DNA from: Dissophora ornata
Taxonomy: Eukaryota > Mortierellomycota > Mortierellomycetes > Mortierellales > Mortierellaceae
Direction: 5' to 3'
Assembly: GCA_025201705.1 (NCBI GenBank)
Contig: MU616994.1
Span: 1-27,805 of the forward strand
Length of the DNA: 27,805 bases
How positions within the stretch are numbered: the first letter of the stretch is position 1; each line of letters opens with the position of its first letter. Positions 1 to 10,096 of this stretch are shown here, in pieces. A model generated the notes under the pieces. The model made no database searches and was not told where the DNA came from. It saw nothing but the letters and a program-made list of their open reading frames with translations. The position numbers and the translations under genes are program-made.

Positions 1-33
1 TTACTGAGTAAGAGACCGACAATTTCGGCTATT

Positions 34-99
34 GGAGTGTGAGGGATGGGGCTTGGTTTTGGACACCCTGCTGGAATGTGAGGCATGGGGCTTGGTTTT
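34..99. repeat. Two imperfect 27-bp direct repeats
   Basis: Positions 34-60 and 73-99 match with two differences and share GGGGCTTGGTTTT. They are spaced by a 39-bp period upstream of the secreted-protein promoter. They may be regulatory or the end of a longer tandem array to the left. Confidence 0.7.
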
Positions 100-171
100 C
101 ATATGAACTTGTGTTTTTGTAGGGTATGGGGAAACGCGAGAATCCGTTAACGCTAGGGCACCAAGAATCAT

Positions 172-179
172 TATATATA
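172..179 (+). promoter_or_regulatory. TATA box of the secreted-protein gene
   Basis: A TATATATA run lies about 95 nt upstream of the ATG at 275. The stretch between them is A/C-rich with short CA and CACC motifs, as in leaders of well-expressed fungal genes. The position fits a core promoter; no transcript start was seen directly. Confidence 0.55.
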
Positions 180-274
180 GGATGCCACTCAACGTCGAAA
201 AAAAAGTATCCTGCACTCGTCCTTCAAACACAATCCATTCTCCACATCACCAACACCAAGCAAAAACTCCAAAA

Positions 275-772
275 ATGGTCAAGATTTTCTCTGCTGTCGC
301 CGTCGTCCTTGCTGCCGCCATCGGTTCCGCCCAGGCTGCCTACGTCCTAAGCTCCGGATACCTTTACAACACGCACCGTATCAACGGTGTCTCATGCGGA
401 TCGACATCTTACGAGACTCCCGCCACAACGCTCAAGGCTGGTAAAGCTTGGTGCTCTTACCTTTTCGACTATGACATGACCGTTTGCCAGTGCCATCAGG
501 CCGATGTCTCTACCCAGGACCAGCTGGGATTCCTTTCGGATATCATCTCTAACGTTGGAACTTTGGGTGCCTGTGTCCAAAATTCTGGCAGCGTCGACTT
601 CACGAACGCTGGCACATGGATCAATGGCTACTACCGTGGTAACAACTGGATGAGCGCTGCTGGCTTCAACTCAGGAAGGAACTACAACACTGGATGCAAG
701 CCTGTCGGTTGCTCAAAGCCCTCTCAGAACTTGTCGTGGCGCAATCTCAAGACTGTCTCGACTACCTGCTAG
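275..772 (+). CDS. Small secreted cysteine-rich protein, unknown function
   Basis: Single-exon gene of 165 aa. I chose the ATG at 275 over the upstream in-frame ATG at 182 because it sits in an A-rich context (AAAAATGG), follows a TATA box by about 95 nt, and starts a classic signal peptide: MVK, a hydrophobic Ala/Val/Leu core at residues 4-16, then an A-Q-A cleavage motif at 19-21. The predicted mature protein is about 144 aa with eight cysteines, including one CxC pair, enough for four disulfides. It is rich in Gly, Asn, Ser and Tyr in its second half (around Y-Y-R-G-N-N-W), with no transmembrane segment after the signal. Codon choice is strongly biased to GCC, GTC, TCC and AAG, which suggests high expression. 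A possible polyadenylation signal AATAAA is at 904-909. I do not recognise the family; an extracellular effector-like or wall-associated role is only inference. Confidence 0.85.
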   Translation: MVKIFSAVAVVLAAAIGSAQAAYVLSSGYLYNTHRINGVSCGSTSYETPATTLKAGKAWCSYLFDYDMTVCQCHQADVSTQDQLGFLSDIISNVGTLGACVQNSGSVDFTNAGTWINGYYRGNNWMSAAGFNSGRNYNTGCKPVGCSKPSQNLSWRNLKTVSTTC

Positions 773-1091
773 ATAACGAGCAACAGCAAGAGAGAGCAAC
801 GCATACGCGCGTGATATATCGGCCTTTGTGCCTACAAGGAGAGAGAACTTAATATGACCGCATGTATGCCTTGGTCTATTTTAATAGAACCCAGAGCAAA
901 CGTAATAAACAACATTCTCTTTGACCACATCATGATTCATATTGTTTTAATGAAGATACCCAGAATGCTGCTGTCACGAAACATGCTCAAGGGCGTCATG
1001 AGAGTGATTGAGGAATGAATGAATGACAACCCATACGTGCCTCACCTTTTTGTAATGACCCGACCTAGAACCATCAACGACAACAGCCTAG
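773..1091. other. Intergenic 3' flank
   Basis: Spacer between the secreted-protein stop and the end of the monooxygenase fragment. It holds an AATAAA at 904-909 that would serve the upstream gene. No convincing ORF is visible. Confidence 0.6.
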
Positions 1092-1600
1092 AGGTTTCGA
1101 TCTGCTCCACACCAAGGACTCACTTCGAGAAAAGAATCTTTTCGGCAGGGACTCGTGATGCCAACAGGCGATGCAGGCTGGGTCTTGTGAACATGGTGGT
1201 GTCGTAACCGGTCCTCTCTTTGTGGTCGCTGAAGTTGATGCCATCAAAGAATTGAAGATCTTTGTACATCGTGTTGAGTGCGCAACAGGGGCGAGCGATG
1301 ACTATAATATCGTCCAACATTCCGAGTAATTCAAATACTGGCGGGATGTTGGCGCCGATACCCGTAGTCGATCCTGCGAGAGTTTATATTTTACGAAACG
1401 AAGACCCAGGGCGTGCGAGAAGTGTGAGGGAATGTTCGACGGGGAATGTGGCTATGAGTCTGGTAATTAGGGTTATTCCTTTCCAAAGGATTTCACTTCT
1501 GGTGCGCGCTCATAGATCATGCAAGGGACGTTTTGGCGCTCAAGTAAGATTACCAGAAATAAACCGCCAACTCCATCTTCGACAATCATTACCATTAATA
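1092..1600 (-). pseudogene. Broken, inverted 5' fragment of an FAD monooxygenase
   Basis: The minus strand here matches the first exon, first intron and start of exon 2 of FMO1 (2756-3310), in inverted orientation. Homology begins just before the dinucleotide-binding motif and stops shortly after the FSK-VLGVE segment; the rest of the enzyme is absent. Several lesions are visible. The first glycine of G-A-G-I-G-G is lost (the fragment reads E-D-G-V-G-G). The donor GT of intron 1 is GA (1482-1483). The Arg codon after FSK has become TGA (plus-strand positions 1120-1122). The N-terminal coding part before the motif is replaced by unrelated sequence. Exon 2 is otherwise open and close to FMO1, so the copy looks fairly young. 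A functional product is very unlikely, although antisense or regulatory transcripts cannot be excluded. Confidence 0.88.
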
Positions 1601-2610
1601 TGGACTGGAAAGCTATACAAAGGCCCAACAAGAGTTGGGCGACTCTGCGAATGAGGTCGGGAAGAGATGATGAACAACAGACATTGCTCATTCGCATACC
1701 TCATTTGCATCTGTGGGTCGGTTTGTTTGTTGTCGTTCAGCAGAAAGAAAGCAACAGCTGGAAATACTCATTATTGAAGCGCATCTGGTATTGCAAATGT
1801 CATCGAACACTGAATATCCGATATGTCATGAAAAGCGACTCTCAACAAGAAGCGAGACTCCTTCAATACTCGAGCCGCAGGACGCGCAACGCAGACTCCC
1901 CAGTATGCCTGCCCTTATGGTTATGGCTGACATTTTTATAGAAAACGAAAATGGCAGGTCGATTGCTCGAGCAGCCAGTCGGCTGTCGATGGACCATACT
2001 CTGAGCCTGCTCTCTCTTGGTGTTGCAGTTGGGGATAATGAACGCTTTGCAGCTTGTTAGCCATCACCACCAAACATAGGCCGCAACAACCTCTGGCAAA
2101 CGTGTTGGGTAAACCTTGATCTTATTTACATCTTTTGATCGGTGTGAGCACGAGTGGAACATCGCGAGATCCTTATCGCCCATAGAGTTCAAAATCGACC
2201 TGTGCTTTGCGTTTTCCCACGACATCCTCTACAGTGGATATCATTATATTTCAACAGTGACATCTACGGCCTGGAGCTTGCACATCCAGGTACTCCTGCA
2301 GCCAAGGTGGAGACGCAGGTTGACAATCAACTCAGACTTAGAATGGCTCAGGTTCTCAACAACTCCGTCCCTTTTGTCAAACCGTCCAATTAGGACAATG
2401 CATGTATCCAATTTATCAAATAACGTCCCGATCAGGTCCTGTGTCCAGAAATGGCGCTCTGCTGTACCCCCTGCAAAGCTTGGCTGATGGGACCTTTTTC
2501 TTTTTTTTTACGAATGGGTAATGTCCAATGCATGAATGGCTCATCGATACTACAAAAGAACATTTTGTGCACTCAATTCTGCTTTTGTCAATCCAGGGCG
2601 TCTTTCCGAG
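1601..2610. other. Intergenic region without recognisable gene
   Basis: Several overlapping ORFs of about 80-140 codons occur on the plus strand, but none has recognisable domains or splice-supported extension, and the minus strand is broken by stops. It lies between the inverted fragment and the FMO1 promoter, so it probably includes the duplication breakpoint. Confidence 0.5.
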
Positions 2611-2613
2611 GGC

Positions 2614-2621
2614 TATAAAAA
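2614..2621 (+). promoter_or_regulatory. TATA box of FMO1
   Basis: TATAAAAA lies about 140 nt upstream of the FMO1 ATG at 2756 and is followed by a T- and CT-rich leader (around 2640-2730). This is a good core-promoter candidate. Confidence 0.55.
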
Positions 2622-2755
2622 AGATAATAACTGCCTCTTTATTGAGCGATGACCTTCTTTTTCTTTCACAGACCTTTAAGAAGCCTGTTCTTCGATCTCC
2701 AATTTTCTTACACCTTCCTACTCACCAATATCCAACAGCCACGCCAAACACACAA

Positions 2756-4650
2756 ATGACAGCCAAAATAGAGCCTCCAAAAGTAATGATTGCAGGAGCG
2801 GGAATTGGCGGTTTATTTCTGGCAATCTTGCTTGAGCGCCAGAACGTCCCTTACATGATCTATGAGCGCGCATCAGAAGTGAAATCCTTTGGTAAGGAAT
2901 ACCTTTTACCTCTATTACCACACTCATAGCCACTCTTCCTGTCGAACGTTCCCTCATACCTCTTGCACTCCCTGGGTCTTTGTTTCGTAAAATAAAAACT
3001 CTTGCAGGATCGGTTATGGGTTTCGGCGCCAACATCCTGCCAGTATTTGAACAACTTGGAATGTTGGACGATATCATGGCCATAGCTCGTCCCTGCCGCG
3101 CACTCAACATGGTGGACAGGGATCTTCAATTCCTTGACGGCATCGACTTTAGCGACTACAAAGAGAGGACCGGCTACGACACTATCATGTTCACAAGACC
3201 CAACCTGCATCGACTGTTGGCATCACGAGTCCCTGCCGAAAAGATTCTTTTCTCGAAGCGGGTCCTTGGTGTGGAGGAGAACGAAACTGGCGTCACGGTC
3301 AAGATGGCAGACGGATCGTCCTATCGCGGTGATATTCTTGTTGGAGCAGATGGTGCCTACTCGGGTGTACGCCAGGGACTCTACAAAAGCCTGGACAAGG
3401 AGGGGGCTTTGCCCACATCAGATAAAGAGGACTTGCAAGTGGGCCATCTGTGCATGGTTGGAACAACCGATCCCTTGGACCCTGAAAAATACCCGGCTGT
3501 GAAGAACGAGACTGCGACTTTTGAGAGAGTCATCAACAACGGTGACCCTTACACGGTATTTTGTTTTTTCTTGGCTTTTACAGAACACACCTACCACGGT
3601 ACTTCGATATCGCGCTTCACGCTAAGAAAAGGTGGTCGCTCTATGTCCCTTTGTGATTACATAGTGGCACACTGTCAACCTGCGCGAGAACAGGCTGTGC
3701 TGGGGAGTGGTCATGCAGATCGATTCACCCGCGGCCTCGAAAGAAGTTGCGTTCCGCAACTCAGAATGGGACTCTGACGCCGACGACAGCATCATGCACA
3801 AGGTCTATGACAGTAAGACACCGGTCGGTGGTGTAGTAAGAGACTTGGTCAGCGCTACACCAAAAGACAACCTCTCGAAGATTTTCCTTGAGGAGAAGCT
3901 GTTCGAGACTTGGTACCATGGAAGGATCGTCCTCCTGGGAGATGGTAAGGACTTCGATGGCTTTTTCCATAATCCATGGAATGATCACATCAGCAACTGA
4001 CACAAAGCAATTCTTCACTCACCTGCCGGGCAAAACACCTCTTAGCTTGTCATAAGGTGAAATGGGTTTTTTGTGTTCACACGTTTCGTTGAAAAACACT
4101 GCCGTGGAGGAAGCAGGTCACTCATTCAATCAGTTTCTTTGGTGCATCGTAGCTCTATCCCAGCGCTGGCCAGGGTGCCGTCAACGCCATGCAGGATGCT
4201 GTGGTTCTTGCCAATGGCATCTATGATATGGGCGAAGTCACCGTCAATAATATCACTACTGTCTTCAAAGACTTCTACGAAGAGCGCTACCCGCACGTCA
4301 AGAAAATGATGGCCAAGAGCAAAATCATGGGCACCATCCAGTACGGACAGGTAAAAAATATGGCTTGTTCGCAGCCTGTTGAGAAATCTGGCGAGTTATT
4401 GCAACCAATGTACTCATGCCACCCTTCTGCAAATCTGCCATAGACGTGGAAGGAACGGGTCGTTCGTTTCATAGTTTTCAACTGCATCCCGAAGAGCGTG
4501 AAAGCCGAACAGTTCATCAAAGACACGGCCTATCGACCCCAGGCAACCTTCTTGGAATATGTAGAGAATCGCGGTACGATTCCCGTACTACCCCAAAAAC
4601 CGTCAAAGCGACATGCAGCTAAGAGTGCACAAGGAGTGGTTTCCGTTTGA
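2756..4650 (+). CDS. FAD-dependent monooxygenase FMO1 (PHBH-fold, class A)
   Basis: Spliced gene predicting 459 aa. Exons: 2756-2891, 3008-3555, 3665-3944, 4046-4056, 4153-4350, 4444-4650. Visible motifs are the Rossmann G14-x-G16-x-x-G19, the DG motif G-A-D-G-A-Y-S-G-V-R at about 158-167, and the GD motif G-D-A-C-H-K followed by P-S-A-G-Q-G, which binds the FAD phosphates and ribityl chain. These define class A flavoprotein hydroxylases, which use NAD(P)H and O2 to hydroxylate or epoxidise small organic substrates; the substrate cannot be read from sequence. There is no signal peptide or clear membrane anchor, so it is probably cytosolic. The fourth exon is an 11-nt micro-exon encoding most of A-C-H-K. 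The junctions are supported by the two paralogs in this window: exons 3 and 5 have the same lengths as in FMO2 (280 and 198 nt). AATAAA signals lie at 4657-4662 and 4770-4775. Confidence 0.9.
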
Positions 4651-5263
4651 GCAGACAATAAATGCGCATGGAACAAGATCTTTATTCTATCTGACAATAT
4701 ATGGCTGGCTTCAGAAGAGGAGAAGTTATGAGCGCGATCATCTTGCTTGATGCGCAGACGAGAAAGATCAATAAACACAGCCCACATTTTCTTCAAGTTC
4801 GGAAGACCCACTTAAAGCAACGCCGTGGATTGACTATGCGCAAAGAAAAAAGAACATGCTAGGGTACAAAGTGGGAGGAGCGGAGTAAATAAAACCGAAA
4901 TAAAGAAAACAAAATTGGGTGGGGTGGTTCTCTTCCTTCCTGCATACAAACAACATGTATCATGGCCATTACGAGTATTGCACACATGTACTAAACGAGT
5001 AGAGAGATGGAGTCGGGATTGTCGCGGCATGAATTAGGGACAAGAGTGCACTGGATTGTTTCCAACCGAAGTGGGCTCTGCTGCAGGGACAAAACAACAT
5101 ACAGAAAGGATACACACACACAAGCAAACGCCGTGACCCGAACGGCGTGATTTACCTTGCGGAAAACGGTATTCGTGCAGTTGCATAAATTTTTCATCGA
5201 CCTTCTTTCCTCCCTACCTCTTTAATCCTCTTCATTGCATCAAATTGCTACTCTAATACTCTA
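4651..5263. other. Intergenic region between FMO1 and FMO2
   Basis: It contains candidate polyadenylation signals for FMO1 at 4657 and 4770. Just before the FMO2 ATG there is a pyrimidine-rich leader (about 5196-5262). I see no clear TATA box and no gene. Confidence 0.6.
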
Positions 5264-7226
5264 ATGGCCGGAAAACCAACTGTCATGATCGTCGGCGCCG
5301 GCCTGGGCGGCGTTATGTTGGCCATCTTGCTCGAGCGTCTCAATGTCCCTTACACAATTTTCGAAAAAGCCTCGACTGTGAAGCCTCTCGGTAAAAAAAT
5401 AAAGAGCTATTTTTTCCTGACGCCTCATTTTATAATTTTATTCCGCTTGCCTCCATCGCCGAATGGATAACAAATCGCGGTTTTGACTATTCACGTTCGT
5501 TGACTTTTAGGATCTGTGATGGGATTCGGCGGTGGTACCCTGACGGTCTTGGATCAACTAGGGCTCCTCGACAAAGTTATGAAATTCGCTCACCCAACGA
5601 TCGGAATGCAGATTTACGGAGAAGATATGACCTTGATTGGCGACTTTGACACGAGGAGCTTCAAAGACATGTGAGCGCACAGCGATGATCTCCCGGAAAA
5701 GATTGATCCACAGAATGGATATATCCCTTGAGAACTGAGCATTTCCACCCCTGTATTACCTCTACAGATGTGGATACAACGCTATTCTCTTTGCTCGTTC
5801 AGAGCTCTACGACTTGCTCCTATCGCAAGTGCCTCCCAAGAAAGTTTTGTTCAAGAAGAAAATCATCTCAATGGAGCAAAGCCATCATGGTGTTACGATT
5901 CAACTCCAGGACGGCTCGAATCACCACGGCGATATCCTCGTTGGTGCAGATGGAGCGTACAGCACTGTGCGTCAAAGTCTTTATGCACAGGTGGACAAGA
6001 AGGGTCTTCTTCCAGAGTCCGATAAGGAACATCTGAGTACAGGACATCTTTGCGTTGTTGCAATGAGTGGACCGCTTGATCCTGAAAAATACCCTACTGT
6101 TACGGATTCGGTCTCACACTTTCAGCGCATGATTTCCGTAGGCAGCAACCACTCGGTGTGTACTCTCCATTGCTAGGCCCATCTCTATTCATGATTTAAT
6201 TTCGTCGACGAGGGGATCTTGAGTGCTAACATGGCTCCTGGCTCTGCATTATAGTGGTCGACAGCAAATGTGTCTGGGAACAGAATCGCGTGGACTCTAG
6301 TCACCCAGATCGAGACAATGTCAGAATCCAAAGATGTACTTTCCCGAGCTTCCGAATGGGGTTCTGACGGTAACGATGGCATGTTGCTGGAGTACCGGGA
6401 CTACCGGGCCCCTATCGGCGGGACCATGGGTGATTTGATGGATGTGACGCCCAAAGAACACATGTCCAAGATCTTCTTTGAGGAGAAGCTGTTTGAAACA
6501 TGGCATCACGGTCGAACGGTTCTCATAGGCGATGGTAAGAAAGCAATTATATGCAACAAACACTGCGAGTAGACTTTCTGCGAAAAAATATTCATTGATC
6601 GTCTCTTTTTAATCATTCTTGCTAAATTAGCATGCCATAAGGTACAGAATTGACAACCCAAGAAACCGGTGCGAAGCCCATTTTTTTCCGCCTTGTCTAA
6701 TGTCATTTCACCCCTTGTGTTTTATTTCCAGATTCTCCCGAGCTCCGGCCAAGGTGCACAGAACGCCATACAAGACGCTGTAGTCCTTGCCAACTGCATT
6801 AATGATTTGGTCGACCTAAGTCCCGAGAGCATCGAAACCGCCTTTGCAGAGTACAAGGAGCAGCGTTACTCGATTGTCAGCCATCAGATCCAACGAAGCA
6901 GAATCATGGCCAAGGTGATCTACGGACACGTAAGAAAGACGTTTCATAGATATTTTTTGCAGGTTGAGCAACACAAAGGATAGACGCAGCACATAGCACG
7001 GATTAACACTTCGATTGTCTTTCCTTTTTCTGAATTTAAGACGTGGCATGAGCGTGCTCTGCGCTATATTGTTTTCAACTTACTCCCAAAGAGTACGAAG
7101 GACAGTCAGCTCCATCGTGACCTTTCTTATAGACCTCAGGCCAATTTTTTGCCTCTTGTCGAAAATAAGGGCACTGGCTTCGTTCAGCAGCAGTGGGTCT
7201 CGAGAAGAAAGCGTGAGAAACAATAG
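5264..7226 (+). CDS. FAD-dependent monooxygenase FMO2 (PHBH-fold, class A)
   Basis: Spliced gene predicting 449 aa. Exons: 5264-5390, 5511-5670, 5768-6155, 6255-6534, 6631-6641, 6732-6929, 7041-7226. It has G11-x-G13-x-x-G16 near the N-terminus, the G-A-D-G-A-Y-S-T-V-R DG motif, and G-D-A-C-H-K followed by P-S-S-G-Q-G for FAD binding, so it should be a catalytically competent flavoprotein monooxygenase. The substrate is unknown. It is a head-to-tail paralog of FMO1 with mostly the same exon boundaries, including the 11-nt micro-exon. It carries one extra intron (5671-5767, phase 2, inside K-D-I-C-G-Y) that FMO1 and FMO3 lack. The C-terminal exon ends in a basic tail (R-R-K-R-E-K-Q), unlike the P-V-L-P-Q-K-P-S-K-R tail shared by FMO1 and FMO3. 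A likely polyadenylation signal AATAAA is at 7345-7350. Confidence 0.9.
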
Positions 7227-7671
7227 GCCAGCGAGAGTACAACGGCTTGAAGATGGGCCGTGAGCACATATCAACATTCAGAAAAAAAAAAGACGTATTT
7301 GTTTTGCGTCCGAAGACTGGACTTACTGTCAGTGGATGCCACAAAATAAAATGCGCTGAAACCCTCATTCTTCACATAGTTGGCAGTGATGTCACCCACT
7401 CACCGCATCGTCACGGTTTTCTTGGATTGCTTGTGTTCAGGAATGCCGCTCCTGCATGGACTCTCCAGGTGTGAAGGAGATTACAGTGAGGACGATAGAA
7501 AGAGGTTTCCTATAGACATTCCGTCTAAACACGTTTCGGGACCGCCATATATACCCAGATGTCAACTAGGCAGCCAAGGAGGATAGATATCCTTATCGCC
7601 GAAAAAAACAAATTGATTCTTGATGCCATGCTGAACAAACCATTTTATTATATATGACTGGTACTCAGCAT
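7227..7671. other. Intergenic region between convergent FMO2 and uridine kinase-like genes
   Basis: It holds AATAAA at 7345-7350 for FMO2 and, on the minus strand, AATAAA at 7649-7644, about 23 nt past the uridine kinase-like stop. No gene is visible. Confidence 0.6.
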
Positions 7672-9354
7672 TTACTCAGGAACTGGCTTGTACAGACTAT
7701 CGGTTGAATCGCTAAGGACGTCTTTTCTTGGCACAGGCGACGATGGCATACTGGATCGCGAGCCAGCCTCGCTGTGTGCTGACGACTTTGAGAGAAGTCG
7801 AGGAGAAGGGCAGGCAGAAGAGACATTGGATGTTGTGTTGCCCATCATCTCCTGCAAGACCGCTGACGAGTTCATGCGAGAGGGCCGGGTCGAGTTGGGC
7901 TGTTGCTGACGGCCCAAGAGGTCTGCAGCATGCGAGGTGATCAGCTCAATGGCGGTTACGTTTTCAACGCCTCGAGGGATAATGATATCTGCCCACTTTT
8001 TGGTCTAGGGTCAAGAGAGAGGGAGAGAAAAGACTCAGTCCGTTGGCGACCAAGGCTCAATAGCACAACTGTCGGCGTGTATGCAATTAGGCGAGAGTCT
8101 ACTTACTGGCTGGATAAAGTCGTCGAATGAAGGCTTTACGAAACGCACATACTCTGTGAGAATGTGGTCGATGGAGTCAGGGTTACGTTCTGCAACCCTG
8201 CGCGCGACTGGATAAGTAGAAAGATAAATGAAGTCGCAACATCAGTACCCAAATCGTACAGTACGCTATGAAACACCAACACGAGCCCCGAATAAAGAAA
8301 AAAGTCCATTTGGCTGTTCCATGTCGCATACCTCTGTTTGCCAACCGCGCATCGTCATCTACATCAACAAAAAGCTGCACAAGGACGACGGCAGGTAAGA
8401 ATATCTCTGCATGTCGAAGTGGCGCTCAATCGATTGACTATCGAGGATGTAGTGCTTACCTTCATATTCAACAGATCACGGATCTTTTGGCTATACAGAG
8501 CAAAGATACCTTCCAGAAGAATCACAGTGGGTGTTTCCAGGTCCTTTGATCGCTCTTCATATGTCCTATTACACGTCATTACAGACATACTCCTGTCAGA
8601 ATCATAGCTAAGGCTCATTAAAGACCAGGAGCCAGGCATCTCTAAATCATACCTTCTCTTCGTCGAGAAATTAAACTTGGGAAACCTCGTCAGGTTGCCC
8701 TCCTTGGCATCATCCATAACTTGGGCGAGCAGGTCCCAGTCAAATGCATCTACAAGCGTGCGAGAAGCGCCGATAGCCTTTCGTTAGCATATGCCTACGT
8801 AACAATGTCCTTGCCAATCGCTGCAGCAGTTCATCCATCGAGTAATACGCTACCTGGATGGTCAAAGTTGTAGAGACCACTGGCAACCCTGACTCGATCT
8901 TCGTCGGTGAGTTCCTTGTAAAAATCGTGGATATGGAGCAAAAGCGCCTTGCTGCTATCGACAACTTGGTTCCTTTGCAGTTCTTCAATTAAGACCCTAC
9001 AAAATGCTTCCTGGTGAGTCGAAAAGGATATTCATGTCAAAGGGAAGGCGTGGGAGTATGTTAGGACCTGAGATCCCTTTGGAGACGCTGTGTCTAGTCT
9101 CCTCATGTTTATTGTTGTCGTGTAGGTCGTACCTTTCCAGAGTCGGCGCCACCTAGTTAAAAGAAAGGGAGGCATTTGAATGGATTAGGGTCAGCTCTTG
9201 GGTACCCTGCGCGCGTGTGCGTGCCAGCAAATAAAGAAGGTTTGGTCATGGTTTATACACCAGATTGGATGACATGCGTACCAGCCAGTCCGATGAAGAA
9301 GACCTTCGATTGGGGCAGAGAATAGTTGAATGAGGCGGGTAGAGAGATGCTCAT
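7672..9354 (-). CDS. Uridine kinase-like P-loop nucleoside kinase
   Basis: Eight exons on the minus strand predict 309 aa: 9354-9282, 9152-9133, 9010-8854, 8749-8653, 8565-8460, 8374-8332, 8207-8107, 8004-7672. The family is recognised from F-F-I-G-L-A-G-G-A-D-S-G-K (Walker A), the H-I-H-D-F-Y-K-E-L segment, N-F-D-H-P-D-A-F-D-W, K-F-N-F-S-T-K-R-R, V-I-L-L-E-G-I-F-A-L-Y (Walker B region) and F-V-D-V-D-D-D-A-R-L-A-N-R. Family members phosphorylate uridine or cytidine with ATP or GTP in pyrimidine salvage. No UPRT domain follows; after the catalytic core (W-A-D-I-I-I-P-R-G) there is a Ser/Pro-rich tail of about 70 aa, probably disordered and phosphorylated. Two oddities: the P-loop is split across a 20-nt micro-exon, and the residue after the Walker A lysine is Glu rather than Ser/Thr. 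A polyadenylation signal lies about 23 nt past the stop. Confidence 0.87.
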
Positions 9355-9512
9355 GGTGCTGGTTTGGCTCTTGTTGCTGAGTGCGGTCGTGTTCCTGCGT
9401 GGGGTTTGTGCTGTTCGATTGAAGGACAACAACGCCTTTGGTGTTTTCAAGCGTGAGAGTATATGCAGTTAAGAGAGTCCCGTGACCTGTTTTTTTTGTT
9501 TGTTTTGACAAA
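9355..9512. other. Upstream region of the divergent uridine kinase-like gene and candidate unit
   Basis: A short bidirectional spacer lies between the uridine kinase-like ATG (9354, minus) and the plus-strand TATA box at 9513. No TATA box is obvious on the minus side. Confidence 0.4.
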
Positions 9513-9520
9513 TATAAAAA
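9513..9520 (+). promoter_or_regulatory. TATA box of an unidentified plus-strand transcription unit
   Basis: TATAAAAA followed by GGGC is placed about 90 nt before an ATG at 9604, with a strongly pyrimidine-rich leader (9541-9603) between. This is the same arrangement as in clear promoters in this window, so a plus-strand transcript divergent from the uridine kinase-like gene is likely. Confidence 0.5.
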
Positions 9521-9603
9521 GGGCAGCGAGAGATCTGATTACTTTTTTTTTTCTCTCTTGCTTCATCACCCCTCCCTCATTCCACTCCTTCAGTCTCTTG
9601 TTT

Positions 9604-10096
9604 ATGGTAAGCACATCCTCATCACCTTCCTATCGATATTCTATCGGCTCGCGTCTGTGCCAGCAGCTGCTCTTATGATGTTTGAATATATTTGCTACTT
9701 CAGAGGCTTTCGCAGGCCGATGAGACAAATTTTCCACAATCTTTTCTGATCCAACGCAGCGGCGCCATATCAGTACCGCTACCACGGAATGTCAACGGAT
9801 CATTGATGGAAGCTAACGATCCTTGCTCCGTATCTGTCTTTGTATGCACAGCTCTTCAATTGGTGCCACGATTTCAGCCCGCGAGTCTCCCGATAAACGC
9901 GCACAAGGTTCGTAACAATCCATCATTGCTCCCACTGCACACCCCAGCCTCCACCCTTTCCCTTTCACTGCATATGATGAGAACATTAGGGATCATGAAC
10001 ATTCATGATTATCAAAAATACATTTCAATTGTTCCTACTGATGCAACCAAAAGAAAAGCCATGAAGTGGTTGATCGCGACACATGAAGTAAAATGA
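9604..10096 (+). other. Candidate transcribed unit, possibly a small protein or noncoding RNA
   Basis: Downstream of a good TATA box and CT-rich leader, an ATG (9604-9606) is followed at once by a consensus donor (GTAAGC at 9607). An acceptor TTCAG ends at 9703. Joining them opens a frame that runs to a stop at 10096 (about 132 aa) if nothing else is spliced. A second possible intron starts at GTACCG near 9776 and has a GCTAAC branch-like motif and a CACAG acceptor; removing it would end the frame early. I recognise no domain. It may be a short protein, a 5' UTR intron of an unseen gene, or a spliced noncoding RNA. RNA evidence is needed to choose. Confidence 0.28.

Noticed and set aside
1..231. 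Minus-strand ORF with repeated K-T-K-P-H-x-S-H-S
   Set aside because: The repeat follows from the 27-bp direct DNA repeat, and the ORF overlaps the promoter of the secreted-protein gene.
1519..2487. Plus-strand ORFs near the monooxygenase fragment
   Set aside because: Partly antisense to the pseudogene, mutually overlapping, and without domains.
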